A stretch of DNA of 25,059 nucleotides from a virus: IMG/VR virus record IMGVR_UViG_3300029994_000019, positions 1 to 25,059 of that record. One strand, written 5' to 3'. Below, in pieces: positions 14,977 to 22,445 of the stretch. The notes under the pieces were generated by a model that did not search any database, had not been told where the DNA came from, and was given only the letters and a program-made list of their open reading frames with translations. Position numbers and translations under genes: made by a program. The first letter of the stretch is position 1, and every line of letters begins with the position of its first letter.

Positions 14977-15177
14977 ATGAAGAAAACTAAAAACAGTCTA
15001 CACGCCACGTTACTTCATTTAGCTATAGCTAATAATTTATGTGGTCCTACAATGACCAAGAAACAGCAAATAGAGGCATTAACTTGGAATGGTTTTACAG
15101 AAGAACAGGCTGCAACATTTCTTGATCAAGTGGAAAAAGTCAACAAAGATCATAATATACAATTTAAAAAGAAATAA
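14977..15177 (+). CDS. small hypothetical protein
   Basis: The 66-residue, basic protein starts MKKTKNSLHATLLHLAIANN and contains MTKKQQIEALTWNGFTEEQA, which reads as two or three short helices, possibly an UBA- or HTH-like bundle (the GFTEEQA turn is typical of small helical bundles). No ribosome site is seen; a second in-frame ATG (MTKKQQ) begins a shorter version. It stands alone before the convergent minus-strand HNH gene. Function unknown. Confidence 0.5.
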   Translation: MKKTKNSLHATLLHLAIANNLCGPTMTKKQQIEALTWNGFTEEQAATFLDQVEKVNKDHNIQFKKK

Positions 15178-15195
15178 TACAAAATCTCTTAACTA

Positions 15196-15774
15196 TCAGT
15201 GATCTGACTTTAATATGTTAGCCATAGATTCTAATGGTCTTAAATTCGATAAAGTCCAACTATCTTTAAAGCCTTGATCGGTGACTAAAGAATAAGTGAA
15301 CTTGCTATCGGCCGTAATATGATCAATTTGCCAAGTTTTCTTATATACACTGTATAGTCCATGATTTTCCCAATTCATCCATGGTTCGAATTGTGCCTCT
15401 AAATGTCTCATCAAATCATGAATAGTGTAAGATAGGTGACGAAAAATACCTTCTTGTTTAGTTAGATTACGATTCTTAAATCTTGCGTTTATGTTAGCTT
15501 TCATGCAGTTATAGGTCTTCTTTTGCTCTTTAGTTTTCTTTGTGTGTCTTTTTGCATGACATTTCAAACAGGTTCGAAGTGCTTCATTGTGTACCTTGTA
15601 TCCGCGATCTGATCCACACTCAGTACATGTCATCTTGTATAAGCGTCTTTCTTTTCCTTCTGGCGTAATATAAATATTGAAGACATCGTAATCCACGTTA
15701 GCATGTGTGTTTCTAAACTTACTGGGATCTTGTTTATGACCCTTTCTACTCTTGATAACGTTGACATTTTTCAT
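15196..15774 (-). CDS. HNH homing endonuclease on the opposite strand (copy 2)
   Basis: This is the only convincing minus-strand gene. Its 192 residues begin MKNVNVIKSRKGHKQDPSKF and contain a zinc ribbon (CTECGSDRG and CLKCHAKRH), basic helices, and a C-terminal HNH-type core: FEPWMNWENHG, then TWQIDHITADSKF and LSNLRPLESMANILKS. WENHG...W-x-I-D-H and the NLRPL ending match the corresponding WDSYG/WDNYG...EIDH...NLQPLW in the HNH genes at 4722 and 22446, although this copy is more divergent. It is convergent with the small gene at 14977 and divergent from thymidylate kinase. Opposite orientation to all neighbours supports independent insertion. Confidence 0.88.
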   Translation of the reverse strand: MKNVNVIKSRKGHKQDPSKFRNTHANVDYDVFNIYITPEGKERRLYKMTCTECGSDRGYKVHNEALRTCLKCHAKRHTKKTKEQKKTYNCMKANINARFKNRNLTKQEGIFRHLSYTIHDLMRHLEAQFEPWMNWENHGLYSVYKKTWQIDHITADSKFTYSLVTDQGFKDSWTLSNLRPLESMANILKSDH

Positions 15775-15779
15775 ATAAG

Positions 15780-15808
15780 TATAATATCACATAAGAGCAC
15801 TTAAGTGC
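15780..15808 (+). promoter_or_regulatory. promoter with 12-base palindrome ahead of thymidylate kinase
   Basis: GTATAAT (TATAAT 15780-15785) is followed by a perfect palindrome GCACTTAAGTGC at 15797-15808, then AAAGGAAGA and ATG 15823. The palindrome covers the expected start of transcription and could be an operator or a leader hairpin. A TTGACA at 15761 is only 13 bases from the -10, too close for a normal sigma-70 promoter. The same region must also contain the upstream sequence of the divergent HNH gene. Confidence 0.45.
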
Positions 15809-15822
15809 CCTAAAGGAAGAAT

Positions 15823-16491
15823 ATGACAGATAAAAAACGCTGTAAATACATATGTTTAGAAGGTTGCGAGGGCGTGGGCAAAACTACACAGACCCAGAAG
15901 CTAGTAGATTTCCTTAGAGCTAAAGGTTATAAGGTCCTTCAAACTAAAGAGCCGGGAACTTCCCACGCTCCACTTACATTACAGCTTCGGGCTATCATGC
16001 TCGATAATAAATACGACAAAGAATTAACAGCTCCTGCTAGAGAGTTGATTAGCCAAGCCATTAGATCTATTCACTTAGAGAAGGTAATCGTCCCTGCTAT
16101 CACCGAATATGACTATATTATTCAGGATCGCGGTATACTTTCGGGGTTAGCTTATGGATTTGCTTGCGGCAATGGAATAGATACCTTATCGATGTTGTCG
16201 GCTTATGTTACAGATAGTGCACGTCATGTATTATGTGATGGCATTTATGACAGTATAATTTATCTTAGGGGAGACACCTCCGCTGGTCTTAAAAAAGCTC
16301 TTGCTGCCAAGCAAGAATTTGAGACTGGTGACGCGATGGAATCGCGTGGTACCTCTTTCTTAGAACAGGCTTCGTCTGCTATGGACGAATTATCTAGCTC
16401 CTTTAACACTAAGAAAATCAGTGTTGACGGTAAGAGTATCGACGCGGTCTTCAGTGAAATATTGAAGACTCTTAATATAAAGGAAGAGTAA
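15823..16491 (+). CDS. tmk: thymidylate kinase (dTMP kinase)
   Basis: The 222-residue protein has the canonical dTMP-kinase motifs: P-loop LEGCEGVGKTTQ (G14-x4-G19-K20-T21), TKEPGT near 41-46 and a QDRG near 102-105 with surrounding LSGLAYGFA. It phosphorylates dTMP to dTDP in the cytoplasm for phage DNA synthesis. Length and motif spacing fit the family. The ribosome site AAAGGAAGA precedes ATG, and its stop overlaps the next gene's ATG by one base (TAATG), so it begins an operon with the exonuclease and CYTH genes. A second kinase of the same superfamily lies at 7464, with a different P-loop and an added domain. Confidence 0.88.
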   Translation: MTDKKRCKYICLEGCEGVGKTTQTQKLVDFLRAKGYKVLQTKEPGTSHAPLTLQLRAIMLDNKYDKELTAPARELISQAIRSIHLEKVIVPAITEYDYIIQDRGILSGLAYGFACGNGIDTLSMLSAYVTDSARHVLCDGIYDSIIYLRGDTSAGLKKALAAKQEFETGDAMESRGTSFLEQASSAMDELSSSFNTKKISVDGKSIDAVFSEILKTLNIKEE

Positions 16492-17327
16492 TGGCTAAGA
16501 GTAAAAGTAAATTTAAGAGATACGATGCGCCAAAAGGCCAGCCAAAGGTTTTGATTTTCGATATCGAAACTGCTCCAATGAAAGCTTGGGTATGGGGACT
16601 TTGGGAAAACAATGTCTCTTTAAATATGGTTGCAGCTGACTGGCATGTCCTCAGTTGGAGTGCTAAATGGCTAGGTTCGCCTGATACTCAGGTGATGTAT
16701 CAAGATCAACGCAGTAAGACAAATGTTGAAGATGACAAGGAATTACTTCAAGGTATCTGGGAACTTCTAGATGAAGCAGATATCGTCGTTACACAGAACG
16801 GTAAATCGTTCGACCAGAAAAAATTACAAGCAAGATTTTTATTGAATAAGATGCAGCCGCATTCTAGCTATAAGCACATTGATACGAAGCTTATCGCTAA
16901 AAAGCATTTCGCATTTACCTCAAACAAATTGGAGTACATGTCTGATAAACTTTGTCAGAAGTACAAGAAGTTGAAGCATAAAGAGTTCCCAGGATTTGAA
17001 ATGTGGGACGAATGCATGAAGGGTAACCTGAAAGCATGGAAAGAGATGGAAGTCTATAATAAGCATGACGTTCTAGCTCTAGAAGAACTGTACAACATCC
17101 TCATGCCTTGGGAAGGCAGTGCAGTTAACTTCAATCTTTATACAGATGATGAGGTGAATACCTGTAAATGTGGAAGTACATCTTTTTATAAGAATGGTTT
17201 CTACTATACCAACGTGGGCAAGTTTCAAAAGCACAAATGTAAGCAATGTGGCGCGGAATCGAGAGACCGCGAAAACTTATTCTCCAAGGAGAAGAAGGCC
17301 TCACTGCGTACGAATACAGTTAGGTAA
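16491..17327 (+). CDS. DEDDy-type 3'-5' exonuclease with zinc ribbon
   Basis: The 278-residue protein has an RNase H-like exonuclease domain: FDIETAP with D24 and E26, TQNGKSFD with N103 and D108, and YNKHDVLALEELY with Y189-x3-D193, the DEDDy arrangement. A C-terminal zinc ribbon (CKCG near 223, CKQCG near 246) follows, and the tail is basic. This resembles stand-alone predicted exonucleases of the YprB/PolB-exonuclease type rather than a polymerase, since no polymerase domain is attached. Likely roles are DNA degradation or repair trimming. AAGGAAGAG precedes the start. It is coupled to thymidylate kinase and followed by the CYTH gene three bases later. Confidence 0.82.
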   Translation: MAKSKSKFKRYDAPKGQPKVLIFDIETAPMKAWVWGLWENNVSLNMVAADWHVLSWSAKWLGSPDTQVMYQDQRSKTNVEDDKELLQGIWELLDEADIVVTQNGKSFDQKKLQARFLLNKMQPHSSYKHIDTKLIAKKHFAFTSNKLEYMSDKLCQKYKKLKHKEFPGFEMWDECMKGNLKAWKEMEVYNKHDVLALEELYNILMPWEGSAVNFNLYTDDEVNTCKCGSTSFYKNGFYYTNVGKFQKHKCKQCGAESRDRENLFSKEKKASLRTNTVR

Positions 17328-17330
17328 TTT

Positions 17331-17885
17331 ATGATGTTCAAGGAGATTGAGTATAAGTACGACGGTGAAGACGTAGCGATGAAAAGCTTCGTTGAGCTAG
17401 TTGAAAAGCTGCCAGTCAATAAAAAGATGATGGTAAGCTCGTACGACGACTACTTCACAAACTCTGAAGGTAACTTCATTCGCTATCGATATACGGATGG
17501 CAGAGGTGAACTCACCATTAAAAGGAAACTCAGTGAGCATAATAACAATGAAAGAATTGAAGTCAATGTACCCACAGCTGGGGACAACCTCAAAACAATC
17601 ACTGCCTTTGTCGATCTCCTCAATTACAAACACAACTTCGGTATATATAAGACGTGTAAGATTTACTGGGTTGACCGTGTCGTACTTGTCTACTACGTTG
17701 TCTATGATAAAGAACTTAAGGAAGCCCGCAGGTTCATTGAGATTGAAGCTGACGAGGACCTTCAATGGGATTCTGAGCAGCAGGCGTGGGATGAGATTGC
17801 TAAGTACGAGAAGCTTCTAGAACCACTTGGAATTAAACCTAAAAACAGACTTAAAAAGTCACTATTTGAGATATTCCGTAAATGA
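17331..17885 (+). CDS. CYTH-fold protein (triphosphate tunnel / class IV cyclase-like)
   Basis: The 184-residue protein starts MMFKEIEYKY, the E-x-E-x-K signature (E5, E7, K9) of the CYTH superfamily. Other alternating charged strands fit the tunnel fold: FIRYRYTDGRGELTIKRKLS, then ERIEVNV, a strand YKTCKIYWVDRVVLVYYVVY, and FIEIEAD. Family members act on triphosphates: thiamine triphosphatase, inorganic triphosphatase, RNA 5'-triphosphatase or class IV adenylate cyclase. Which of these applies cannot be told from the sequence. It is co-transcribed with tmk and the exonuclease and overlaps the next gene by four bases (ATGA). Similar proteins are known in some T4-like phages, with roles that are not settled. 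Confidence 0.75.
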   Translation: MMFKEIEYKYDGEDVAMKSFVELVEKLPVNKKMMVSSYDDYFTNSEGNFIRYRYTDGRGELTIKRKLSEHNNNERIEVNVPTAGDNLKTITAFVDLLNYKHNFGIYKTCKIYWVDRVVLVYYVVYDKELKEARRFIEIEADEDLQWDSEQQAWDEIAKYEKLLEPLGIKPKNRLKKSLFEIFRK

Positions 17886-18232
17886 TGAGAAATCAACAGA
17901 CCGTTAGACTTCTAAGAATTTTAGAAAAACTCAAATTCTATAGTGCTAGAAACCAACTTCGTCAAATGCCTATCCTTACACATATGGGGATGGGTGGAGC
18001 GGGTGGCTCTGGTCAGATAGCTACTACTCAATTATTTGGTGGTAGTGCTGGTGGTGCAACCTATACGGTTCCTCAAGGTGCTACTCATATGACTGTGCAT
18101 ATGGTTGGCGGTGGTGGCGGCGGAGCTGGTGGTTCAGCTGGTGCCGCACAAATCAATGGTCTAACGCAAGCTAATGCTGGTCCAGCTTCTAGTCTATCTA
18201 TTGTCCCGAACCCCAAAAAGTCGGGTATTTAA
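17882..18232 (+). CDS. glycine-rich protein, tail-fibre-tip-like fragment
   Basis: The 116-residue protein begins with a basic helix (MMRNQQTVRLLRILEKLKFY) and continues with GMGGAGGSGQ, then GGATYTVPQGATHMTVHMVG and GGGGGGAGGSAG. Y-T-V-P-x-G-A-T-x-x-x-V followed by a run of glycine is the pattern of glycine-rich domains of phage tail fibres and receptor-binding tips. Here it stands alone rather than at the end of a long fibre, and the sequence stops soon after. It may be a truncated or domesticated fibre tip or a separate virion protein. Starts within the CYTH stop codon. Function unknown. Confidence 0.6.
   Translation: MMRNQQTVRLLRILEKLKFYSARNQLRQMPILTHMGMGGAGGSGQIATTQLFGGSAGGATYTVPQGATHMTVHMVGGGGGGAGGSAGAAQINGLTQANAGPASSLSIVPNPKKSGI
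18205..18230 (+). terminator. possible weak terminator
   Basis: CCCGA (18205-18209) can pair with TCGGG (18221-18225) around an 11-base A-rich loop, followed by TATTTAA. The stem is short, the T run is poor, and it lies within the last codons of the glycine-rich ORF, so it is tentative. Confidence 0.3.
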
Positions 18233-18245
18233 GCCCTCATTGATA

Positions 18246-18251
18246 TATAAT
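18246..18251 (+). promoter_or_regulatory. possible -10 element ahead of the right-hand structural cluster
   Basis: TATAAT preceded by TGATA lies in the 51-base gap before ATG 18284. AGGAG is at 18274-18278. A leader of about 25 bases is similar to that predicted at 1346-1370. No -35 match is seen. Confidence 0.4.
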
Positions 18252-18283
18252 GGTTAAAGAAGTTTTAATCATTAGGAGAATCA

Positions 18284-18652
18284 ATGAAAACATCAAACGT
18301 TGTAAGCGAAAATCTACGCCAGGCAGAGACCGGCTTAATGTGGGAAGAGCAACTCACTAATGCTATGGGGACATTAGCCCTCACTAAACAGGCTACTTTC
18401 AGAGTTAGAGCTACTGGCGCAACTACAGTAACTATTGACGGTGTTCTCGCTATGACTATGAGCGCCGGTGAGATCGTTATATTCAACACTGGTACAGGTA
18501 GCATGGCAGACACAGGTTTACGTACAATCGCTGTTGTGATTGCTGGTGCAGCTGCATTCGTACAGGTTGCAAGAGAAGTTAATCGTTTACCTCTACAAGT
18601 TAATCCTTTCAATCATCTCAATCTTCCACAAGATGGCGATCAGTCTTTATAA
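18284..18652 (+). CDS. small probable virion protein, beta-rich
   Basis: The 122-residue protein has AGGAG five bases before ATG. After an N-terminal helix (NLRQAETGLMWEEQLTNAMG) there is a beta-rich core (TKQATFRVRATGATTVTIDG, then AGEIVIFNTGTGSMADTGLR and TIAVVIAGAAAFVQVAREVN). The mix of Thr, Ala, Gly and Val strands is typical of small head or tail proteins. No motif identifies its role. It is the first gene of the right-hand cluster, and its TAA stop is embedded in a TATAAT (18648-18653) twelve bases before the next start, which may be coincidence. Confidence 0.6.
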   Translation: MKTSNVVSENLRQAETGLMWEEQLTNAMGTLALTKQATFRVRATGATTVTIDGVLAMTMSAGEIVIFNTGTGSMADTGLRTIAVVIAGAAAFVQVAREVNRLPLQVNPFNHLNLPQDGDQSL

Positions 18653-18664
18653 TAGGAGATACTC

Positions 18665-19903
18665 ATGGAACTTAAAAGTTTCAGGGAGATCTTGCTAAAG
18701 AAGGCTGAAGATAATCCCTACCTACAAACGTTGATCAAGTATGCTAAGGACGAGTTGCTAGCTGACGAAGTGCTTGAAGCACTTCTTAAGATGGCAGAAC
18801 CCTCTGCAGCTATGGGTCGTGGTGCAAACCATGCAGTGACCTCATATGGAGCTGGTGTTAAACCAGTTCACGTTGAACAGATGCGTGATGCTTTATCACA
18901 TCACATCTCTCACTATAAGGGAGCTCTTGAAGCCCATCATAAGTCTGAGAACCCAACTGAAAAAGCAAATCTTCGCAATGTTGCAGATCAGCACTTGAAT
19001 AAGATTGTTCCATTGATGCACCTTGCTGGTAAAGCAAGTAAGCACTCTGGAGGAAATCTTACACTTGATTATCCTAGCACTACTCCATGGGAAACAAACT
19101 ACACAAGCACTGAAAGATTGCCTAACGGTAAACTTAAAGAAGGTACCAAGGATCTTGGACGTCGTCCAGCTCCTCGTGCTAACCGTACAGACAACCCAAG
19201 AGCAGTTCCAGATTATCGCTACTTAGAATCACCTCCACATCCAGGTCACGCTTCAACCGATAGACTTGCTACCAAAGGTGGATATCCTTTTGAAGACATT
19301 CAACTAGGATCTCCTGCTAAACGTAATGCGGGTCAAGCTTATCTACCTATTGAAGATGTTGGGCAGAAAAATGAATTTACCCCTCATCCATTTGATTCCC
19401 ATCCAGTGCACCAGCACGCAGACAAGTCTCAAAGTGATATTGGTCCAGATGATCATGAAGCTATTAACTCTGCATTAGCAGGGTGGACTGACAGCGATCA
19501 ACATAAGCAATGGATGGCTGATCAAAAAGCAAAGCATACTAAGGATCCAGAGGCATATAAAGCTAGAGGAACCAAGAAGCCTGAGCACGTGTATGGTAAT
19601 GTTCCGCTTAACATGATGCCGCATCATAATGAAGCATTAGCAAATCAAGCTAAGGCTCCAGCTACTGTTGCACCTGACACCGCTTCGCCACAGCAAGTAG
19701 CGGAAGCACAAGCTGCTACAGCACCAGCACCAGCGCAAGAGCAGAAAGCTGCTCCAGCTACTAAGGCAGCAAAAGCTAAGCAATCATTCGACATGAGCAA
19801 GCCACCAGAAGGTTTAGATGTTAATATCGCTAAGCATTGGAAGTCTTTTCCTGAGAACACTCGCATGGAGATCTTAAGAGATTTCGCGAAGAGGAATAAG
19901 TAA
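18665..19903 (+). CDS. probable virion/internal protein of unknown function
   Basis: The 412-residue protein has AGGAG before ATG. The N-terminal ~50 residues are helical (MELKSFREILLKKAEDNPYL and on). The middle is rich in His, Pro, Asn and Asp with no known domain (SHHISHYKGALEAHHKSENP). Around residues 325-375 there is an Ala/Pro/Gln/Lys-rich linker (SPQQVAEAQAATAPAPAQEQ), and it ends in a basic helix (SKPPEGLDVNIAKHWKSFPE then REILRDF-like residues). The architecture, compact ends joined by disordered linkers, resembles head-internal or ejected proteins, but that is an inference. The stop overlaps the next ATG by one base. Confidence 0.6.
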   Translation: MELKSFREILLKKAEDNPYLQTLIKYAKDELLADEVLEALLKMAEPSAAMGRGANHAVTSYGAGVKPVHVEQMRDALSHHISHYKGALEAHHKSENPTEKANLRNVADQHLNKIVPLMHLAGKASKHSGGNLTLDYPSTTPWETNYTSTERLPNGKLKEGTKDLGRRPAPRANRTDNPRAVPDYRYLESPPHPGHASTDRLATKGGYPFEDIQLGSPAKRNAGQAYLPIEDVGQKNEFTPHPFDSHPVHQHADKSQSDIGPDDHEAINSALAGWTDSDQHKQWMADQKAKHTKDPEAYKARGTKKPEHVYGNVPLNMMPHHNEALANQAKAPATVAPDTASPQQVAEAQAATAPAPAQEQKAAPATKAAKAKQSFDMSKPPEGLDVNIAKHWKSFPENTRMEILRDFAKRNK

Positions 19904-21513
19904 TGTCTAAGTCAAAGCAGCTCGCTAGTACTATTAAAGAATTTTTTAACTCTTCGAAAGAAGATGCTCAATCCCTTGGTGAACTCAAGGCGCTTTTAGA
20001 GAAGGCTCGTAGACGTATGTCTGACGAGGAACAAGATCCAGACGAAGCAGAAGACAACGACCTAGATGGGATGAGAGAATTCAACCCTGACGAGGAAGGT
20101 GACGATGCGGATAAATGGCTGGAGGAAAACGATCCTGAGCAACAGGATGAGGAGCAAGAAGATGAACCTGAAGAATATAATGAGTATGAGCCTGGCGAAG
20201 ATGAAGAGTCTCATCAGCAGTTTGATGATGAAAATGAAGAGCCTAATGCAGAAGCTGTCTCTCCTGGAGAAGGAAGAGGTATCGAAAGCCAAAGCGGAGA
20301 TCCAGAAGGTGGAAGCGGAAGTGAAAGCCAAGGTAGTGGATATCAAGAGCCGCCGCAAGAAGACTCCGAAGAAGTAAGTGGTGGTAGTCGTTTCCGTCAG
20401 CCATCTAAAGGTGAGATGGCGGAGATGCGTCAGTACACTCGTCCATGGGAAGACCGTGCTCGTGATAAGGAACGCTTAGAGGCAGATGCATCTAAGAATC
20501 CTGTATTGCATCATGAAGGTCGTCTCGTAGAAGCGCGTAATGCTGGACACAAAGAATATCAAGATGCTTACAAAAAGCTTCAAGGTTCTAAAGAGTATAA
20601 CGATGCGGATCCTATCACCCAGATGGAGATGGATACTAACTTCGAGAAAGACTGGCACAAGAACAATCCAGATTATCTCTCTAATGCAGCGAAGCTTCAC
20701 AGCCAAGCTCACTTAGAAGGATTAAAGGGAATGTCTCAAGGCGCTGGTGCTAAGAAGGAAAGTATTCAACACGTTCGTGGTGGTGGAGCGCAAGCAGAAA
20801 ACCCTATGTCTGTCGAAGCTGCGATGCAACATGCTGGCGGTCAGAAGGGCGAAGAAGGAACTACTGGGTCCATGATCCAAGATCCGTCTTCCAAGTTTGC
20901 TAATAATAACCAAAACTTCTTAAGAGATGAAGGCGCTAAGCATGAAGGCAAAGCTGCAGCGAGAGAGGCAACCTATAATAAGAAGGCTGCCGATTACGCT
21001 AAGAAGCTTGGTGGAGATATTCCAGAGTACAAGAAGGGCTCAGTCCAAGATGTACTAGGAGATCATCCAGGTTTGAAAGACCCTAAGAATAAAGCGAAGA
21101 TGGATAAGTTCTTTGAACATTATCATCCTCTTATTAACATGAGCGCTCACAAAGTTCTCAATAAGTTAGGTTTGGATAAGAAGAGTATCGATATGGGTCA
21201 GATGCACGAAGCAGGCATGCATGGTTTATTCCGTGCAGTCAATGACTACGAGCATGATAATCCATCTAAGGCTAGCTTTGCTACCCACGCAGGTAATAAG
21301 ATTCGTGGACTTATGCAGACCGCTTTAAGAGATCAGCAGCAAGTTCCACAGCATCTAGCTTCAGCTGCTAAAAAATATAACTTAAAAGATATCATGACTA
21401 AGCACCCACCGGAGCGTGCTGATAGAATGACTAGAGTGAACACTGCAAAGGCAATGGCAACCCCAAAGGTTCCTAAGGCACCAGCAGGAGGAGAAGGTAA
21501 TGAGCAACAATAA
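19903..21513 (+). CDS. acidic linker protein ending in a sigma-70 region-2-like domain
   Basis: The 536-residue protein has three zones. Residues ~35-165 are extremely acidic and disordered (DEEQDPDEAEDNDLD and so on). Residues ~170-395 are charged, partly helical and unrecognised. Residues ~400-485 resemble sigma-70 region 2 and the start of region 3: YHPLINMSAHKVLNKLGLD, then QMHEAGMHGLFRAVNDYE, FATHAGNKIRGLMQTALRDQ and VPQHL. E-x-G-x-x-G-L-x-x-A-V-x-x-Y and F-x-T-x-A-x-x-x-I-R-G are the hallmark positions, closest to flagellar (FliA-type) sigma factors. The tryptophan dyad used by housekeeping sigma for promoter melting is absent. No region 4 is attached. Starts at the upstream stop (TAATG) with GAGGAA as ribosome site. 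It may be a virion-associated or regulatory protein; role unknown. Confidence 0.7.
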   Translation: MSKSKQLASTIKEFFNSSKEDAQSLGELKALLEKARRRMSDEEQDPDEAEDNDLDGMREFNPDEEGDDADKWLEENDPEQQDEEQEDEPEEYNEYEPGEDEESHQQFDDENEEPNAEAVSPGEGRGIESQSGDPEGGSGSESQGSGYQEPPQEDSEEVSGGSRFRQPSKGEMAEMRQYTRPWEDRARDKERLEADASKNPVLHHEGRLVEARNAGHKEYQDAYKKLQGSKEYNDADPITQMEMDTNFEKDWHKNNPDYLSNAAKLHSQAHLEGLKGMSQGAGAKKESIQHVRGGGAQAENPMSVEAAMQHAGGQKGEEGTTGSMIQDPSSKFANNNQNFLRDEGAKHEGKAAAREATYNKKAADYAKKLGGDIPEYKKGSVQDVLGDHPGLKDPKNKAKMDKFFEHYHPLINMSAHKVLNKLGLDKKSIDMGQMHEAGMHGLFRAVNDYEHDNPSKASFATHAGNKIRGLMQTALRDQQQVPQHLASAAKKYNLKDIMTKHPPERADRMTRVNTAKAMATPKVPKAPAGGEGNEQQ

Positions 21514-22444
21514 CGATGGCGGAAACGGTAACGAGACTCCAGCAGGTCTTTACGAGGACCTACCGGAAGATGCGTTCATTGGTGGTAATATTTTAGGGAC
21601 TGGCATTCGTCAAACTCCTACAGTATCTTCATTTCCTTCATGGGCAGTAGAGCAAGACGGTCATGAAGTTAGACGCTATGAAAAGATCCCAGATGTTGAA
21701 GTTATGAAGAACGGTCCTCTTTTTGGATTGCCAATGAGATCATTCCTAACAGGTCAGGTCGTTGAGGATTCTACCATCGAGATGTATATCCAACAAGCAA
21801 TTTCTCAAATAGAGCACACCCTAGACATCTATATCAATCCCGTGACGTTCGTGGAGAGACACGATTATTCTCGCGAGATGATGTTCTATTCTTTCGGAGT
21901 TACTAAACTCCATCATGCACCTATTATTAACGTAGAATCGTATGAGTTAACTTTTAATAACGGTATTGGTATTCCTGGCTCCGTGCCCCTTGTCAAAATA
22001 CCCAACGAATTCATCCATGTTCAACCCTCAGATGGAACTATTCAAATTGTGCCTGCACAAGGTGTAACCATCTCTGGTTTCATCGTGTCTATCTATTCTG
22101 GTTTAGGTTTTCATGCGTTCAACTCACAGGCGATCTCTGCATGGCCAGGAGCTGTGTTAGTTAAGTATCGTGCCGGCTTTGAGAAGCATAAAGTTCCAGC
22201 TATGATGGCTGGCTTAATTCAGAACATTGCTGCATTTAAGTTCTTATCAACTTTGGGACCAGTGTTGTTTCCGTATAACTCTACTAGCGTAGGTATCGAC
22301 GGAACTAGTCAAAGTGTAAGCACTCCAGGTCCGCTATTCTTACAGAATAGGTTGAAAGACTTGGCGACAATGATTCAAACAGATATGGAAGCGGCACGCG
22401 GCTATTATCAAAAAAGGTTCTTGGTCGACGCCCTTAGTTATTAA
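21500..22444 (+). CDS. head-tail connector / head completion candidate
   Basis: The 314-residue protein overlaps the previous gene by 14 bases and has a strong AGGAGGAGAAGG upstream of ATG. After a Gly/Asn-rich start, residues ~90-120 form a helical segment (STIEMYIQQAISQIEHTLDI), followed by beta-rich sequence and then WPGAVLVKYRAGFEKHKVPA with helices to the end (IQNIAAFKFLSTLG, then LKDLATMIQTDMEAARGYYQ). Helix-beta-helix order, the YRAGFE-x-x-x-V-P pattern and size fit head-tail adaptor proteins that dock under the portal. It is downstream of the capsid genes, as connectors usually are. No motif is decisive. Confidence 0.5.
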   Translation: MSNNNDGGNGNETPAGLYEDLPEDAFIGGNILGTGIRQTPTVSSFPSWAVEQDGHEVRRYEKIPDVEVMKNGPLFGLPMRSFLTGQVVEDSTIEMYIQQAISQIEHTLDIYINPVTFVERHDYSREMMFYSFGVTKLHHAPIINVESYELTFNNGIGIPGSVPLVKIPNEFIHVQPSDGTIQIVPAQGVTISGFIVSIYSGLGFHAFNSQAISAWPGAVLVKYRAGFEKHKVPAMMAGLIQNIAAFKFLSTLGPVLFPYNSTSVGIDGTSQSVSTPGPLFLQNRLKDLATMIQTDMEAARGYYQKRFLVDALSY

Positions 22445-22445
22445 T

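Noticed and set aside
18824-18860. Possible third copy of the protease/capsid segment (AVTSYGAGVKP in the protein at 18665)
   Set aside because: Similarity covers only a few residues (A-V-T, YGAG, KP) with gaps, which is within chance for a Gly/Ala-rich stretch.
3135-20976. TATAAT sequences inside the terminase, tmk, exonuclease and acidic-protein genes
   Set aside because: Several TATAAT hexamers are expected by chance in AT-rich DNA. They have no TG extension, no -35 and no gene start nearby, so I list only elements at intergenic starts.
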